The notes below the pieces were generated by a model. The model did no database searches. It worked only from the letters and a program-made list of their open reading frames with translations, and was not told where the DNA came from. Positions 4,922 to 5,186 of a DNA stretch of 5,186 bases are shown here, one piece after another. The stretch comes from Cyanobacteria bacterium M_surface_7_m2_037 (GTDB taxonomy: Bacteria; Cyanobacteriota; Cyanobacteriia; PCC-6307; Cyanobiaceae): contig VGPP01000119.1 in the NCBI GenBank assembly GCA_016882585.1, positions 1 to 5,186 on the forward strand, read 5' to 3'. Every line of letters begins with the position of its first letter. Positions within the stretch are counted from its first letter, which is position 1. Position numbers and translations under genes: made by a program.

Positions 4922-4941
4922 ATGTAACGGGCTCGTTACAT
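4922..4941. promoter_or_regulatory. 20-bp palindromic operator candidate
   Basis: ATGTAACGGGCTCGTTACAT has perfect 8-bp inverted arms (ATGTAACG / CGTTACAT) around GGCT. It ends 7 bases before the minus-strand start codon at 4914. A minus-strand -10-like TATGTA (complement of 4937-4942) overlaps one arm, so a dimeric regulator bound here would cover the -10 and start site. The spacing GTA-N10-TAC does not fit the NtcA pattern (GTA-N8-TAC). It is too short of T and too close to the start codon to be a terminator. Confidence 0.55.
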
Positions 4942-5186
4942 ATTGGCGCCCCGCTCGGGTCGGTGCGTCCAGTGCTGCGAAAGGCCGGCGTTGTGGATCT
5001 TGCGGTTAGCGCTCTGCCCTGGTGATCCGCTCACACCCGCCGGCCTTGATCCCCTCCCTTGACGGTCCGCACCAGCAATCGGCTCACCCACTGCCGCGGC
5101 GGCGCGTGCCTTGGAAGCGGCGTGGATCCATCCCAGCGTGCCCACTGCGTCAGAGTCGGCAAGGATCAGCCTGATAGACGATACGC
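4936..5186 (-). CDS. weak ORF running off the right edge (partial)
   Basis: A minus-strand frame is open from the right edge to TAA at 4936-4938 (82 codons visible). The part nearest the edge has protein-like content (SSIRLILADSDAVGTLGWIHAASKARAAAAVGEP). The later part is Gly/Arg/Ser-rich and low in hydrophobic residues, ending HRPERGANM at the palindrome, which is odd for a real C-terminus. It could be the tail of a gene, a gene whose true stop was lost, or chance. The rest of 4942-5186 shows no RNA gene or other strand candidate. Confidence 0.25.
   Translation of the reverse strand, partial: VSSIRLILADSDAVGTLGWIHAASKARAAAAVGEPIAGADRQGRGSRPAGVSGSPGQSANRKIHNAGLSQHWTHRPERGANM

Noticed and set aside
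4834..5025. 63-codon plus-strand ORF crossing the palindrome at 4922-4941.
   Set aside because: It overlaps the well-supported minus-strand gene and has no RBS or domain.
4985..5035. Minus-strand GGGCAGAGCGCTAACCGC resembles the D-arm of a tRNA.
   Set aside because: No GGTTCRAATCC-type T-arm, no acceptor stem pairing and no anticodon arm could be found around it.

Overview
The window is GC-rich and looks like an accessory stretch of a cyanobacterial chromosome, most likely the Synechococcus/Cyanobium (picocyanobacterial) group. This rests on one HIP1 octamer (GCGATCGC), several small membrane or soluble proteins of a type I associate with those genomes, a cyanobacterial-style Rad52-family remnant, and a DUF433/DUF5615 toxin-antitoxin pair. 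No rRNA, tRNA, CRISPR array or intact insertion sequence was seen. The taxonomic call is inference.

Layout, left to right. 1-474 holds the tail of a membrane protein, a 56-residue small membrane protein on the + strand, and a convergent 49-residue membrane protein on the - strand. 475-1055 has no convincing protein gene. It contains a good minus-strand intrinsic terminator (629-654), about 400 nt past the stop codon of the next gene, so that operon has an unusually long 3' region or there is an unannotated RNA or small ORF in it.

1056-2902 is the main functional unit: a two-gene minus-strand operon joined by a 4-bp ATGA overlap. The first gene encodes a periplasmic cluster A-I (ZnuA/TroA-like) metal-binding protein with zinc-type ligands. 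The second encodes a secreted, probably outer-membrane beta-barrel protein with a dense His/Asp loop. A Fur-family-like imperfect palindrome lies just upstream of the first gene. No ABC ATPase or permease gene is present. I infer that the pair captures zinc (or a similar metal) at the outer membrane and in the periplasm and hands it to a transporter encoded elsewhere.

2929-3399 is the 3' part of a Rad52-family gene that has lost its N-terminal half exactly where the metal operon's promoter begins, so this is a recombination junction. It is followed by a DUF433 antitoxin (3445-3684) and a DUF5615 PIN-like toxin (3684-4004, GTG start overlapping the antitoxin stop by one base).

4005-5186 lies on the minus strand: a 97-residue unrecognised protein with its own GGCCGGCC hairpin terminator, a 300-nt gap with a HIP1 site and no clear gene, an 86-residue small protein of cyanobacterial type, and a 20-bp palindrome directly in front of that gene. 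The last 245 bases hold only a weak ORF running off the window edge. The strongest leads are the orphan metal-capture operon with its His-rich barrel and possible metal-responsive operator, the rad52 breakpoint, the long 3' region before the terminator, and the palindromic operator.
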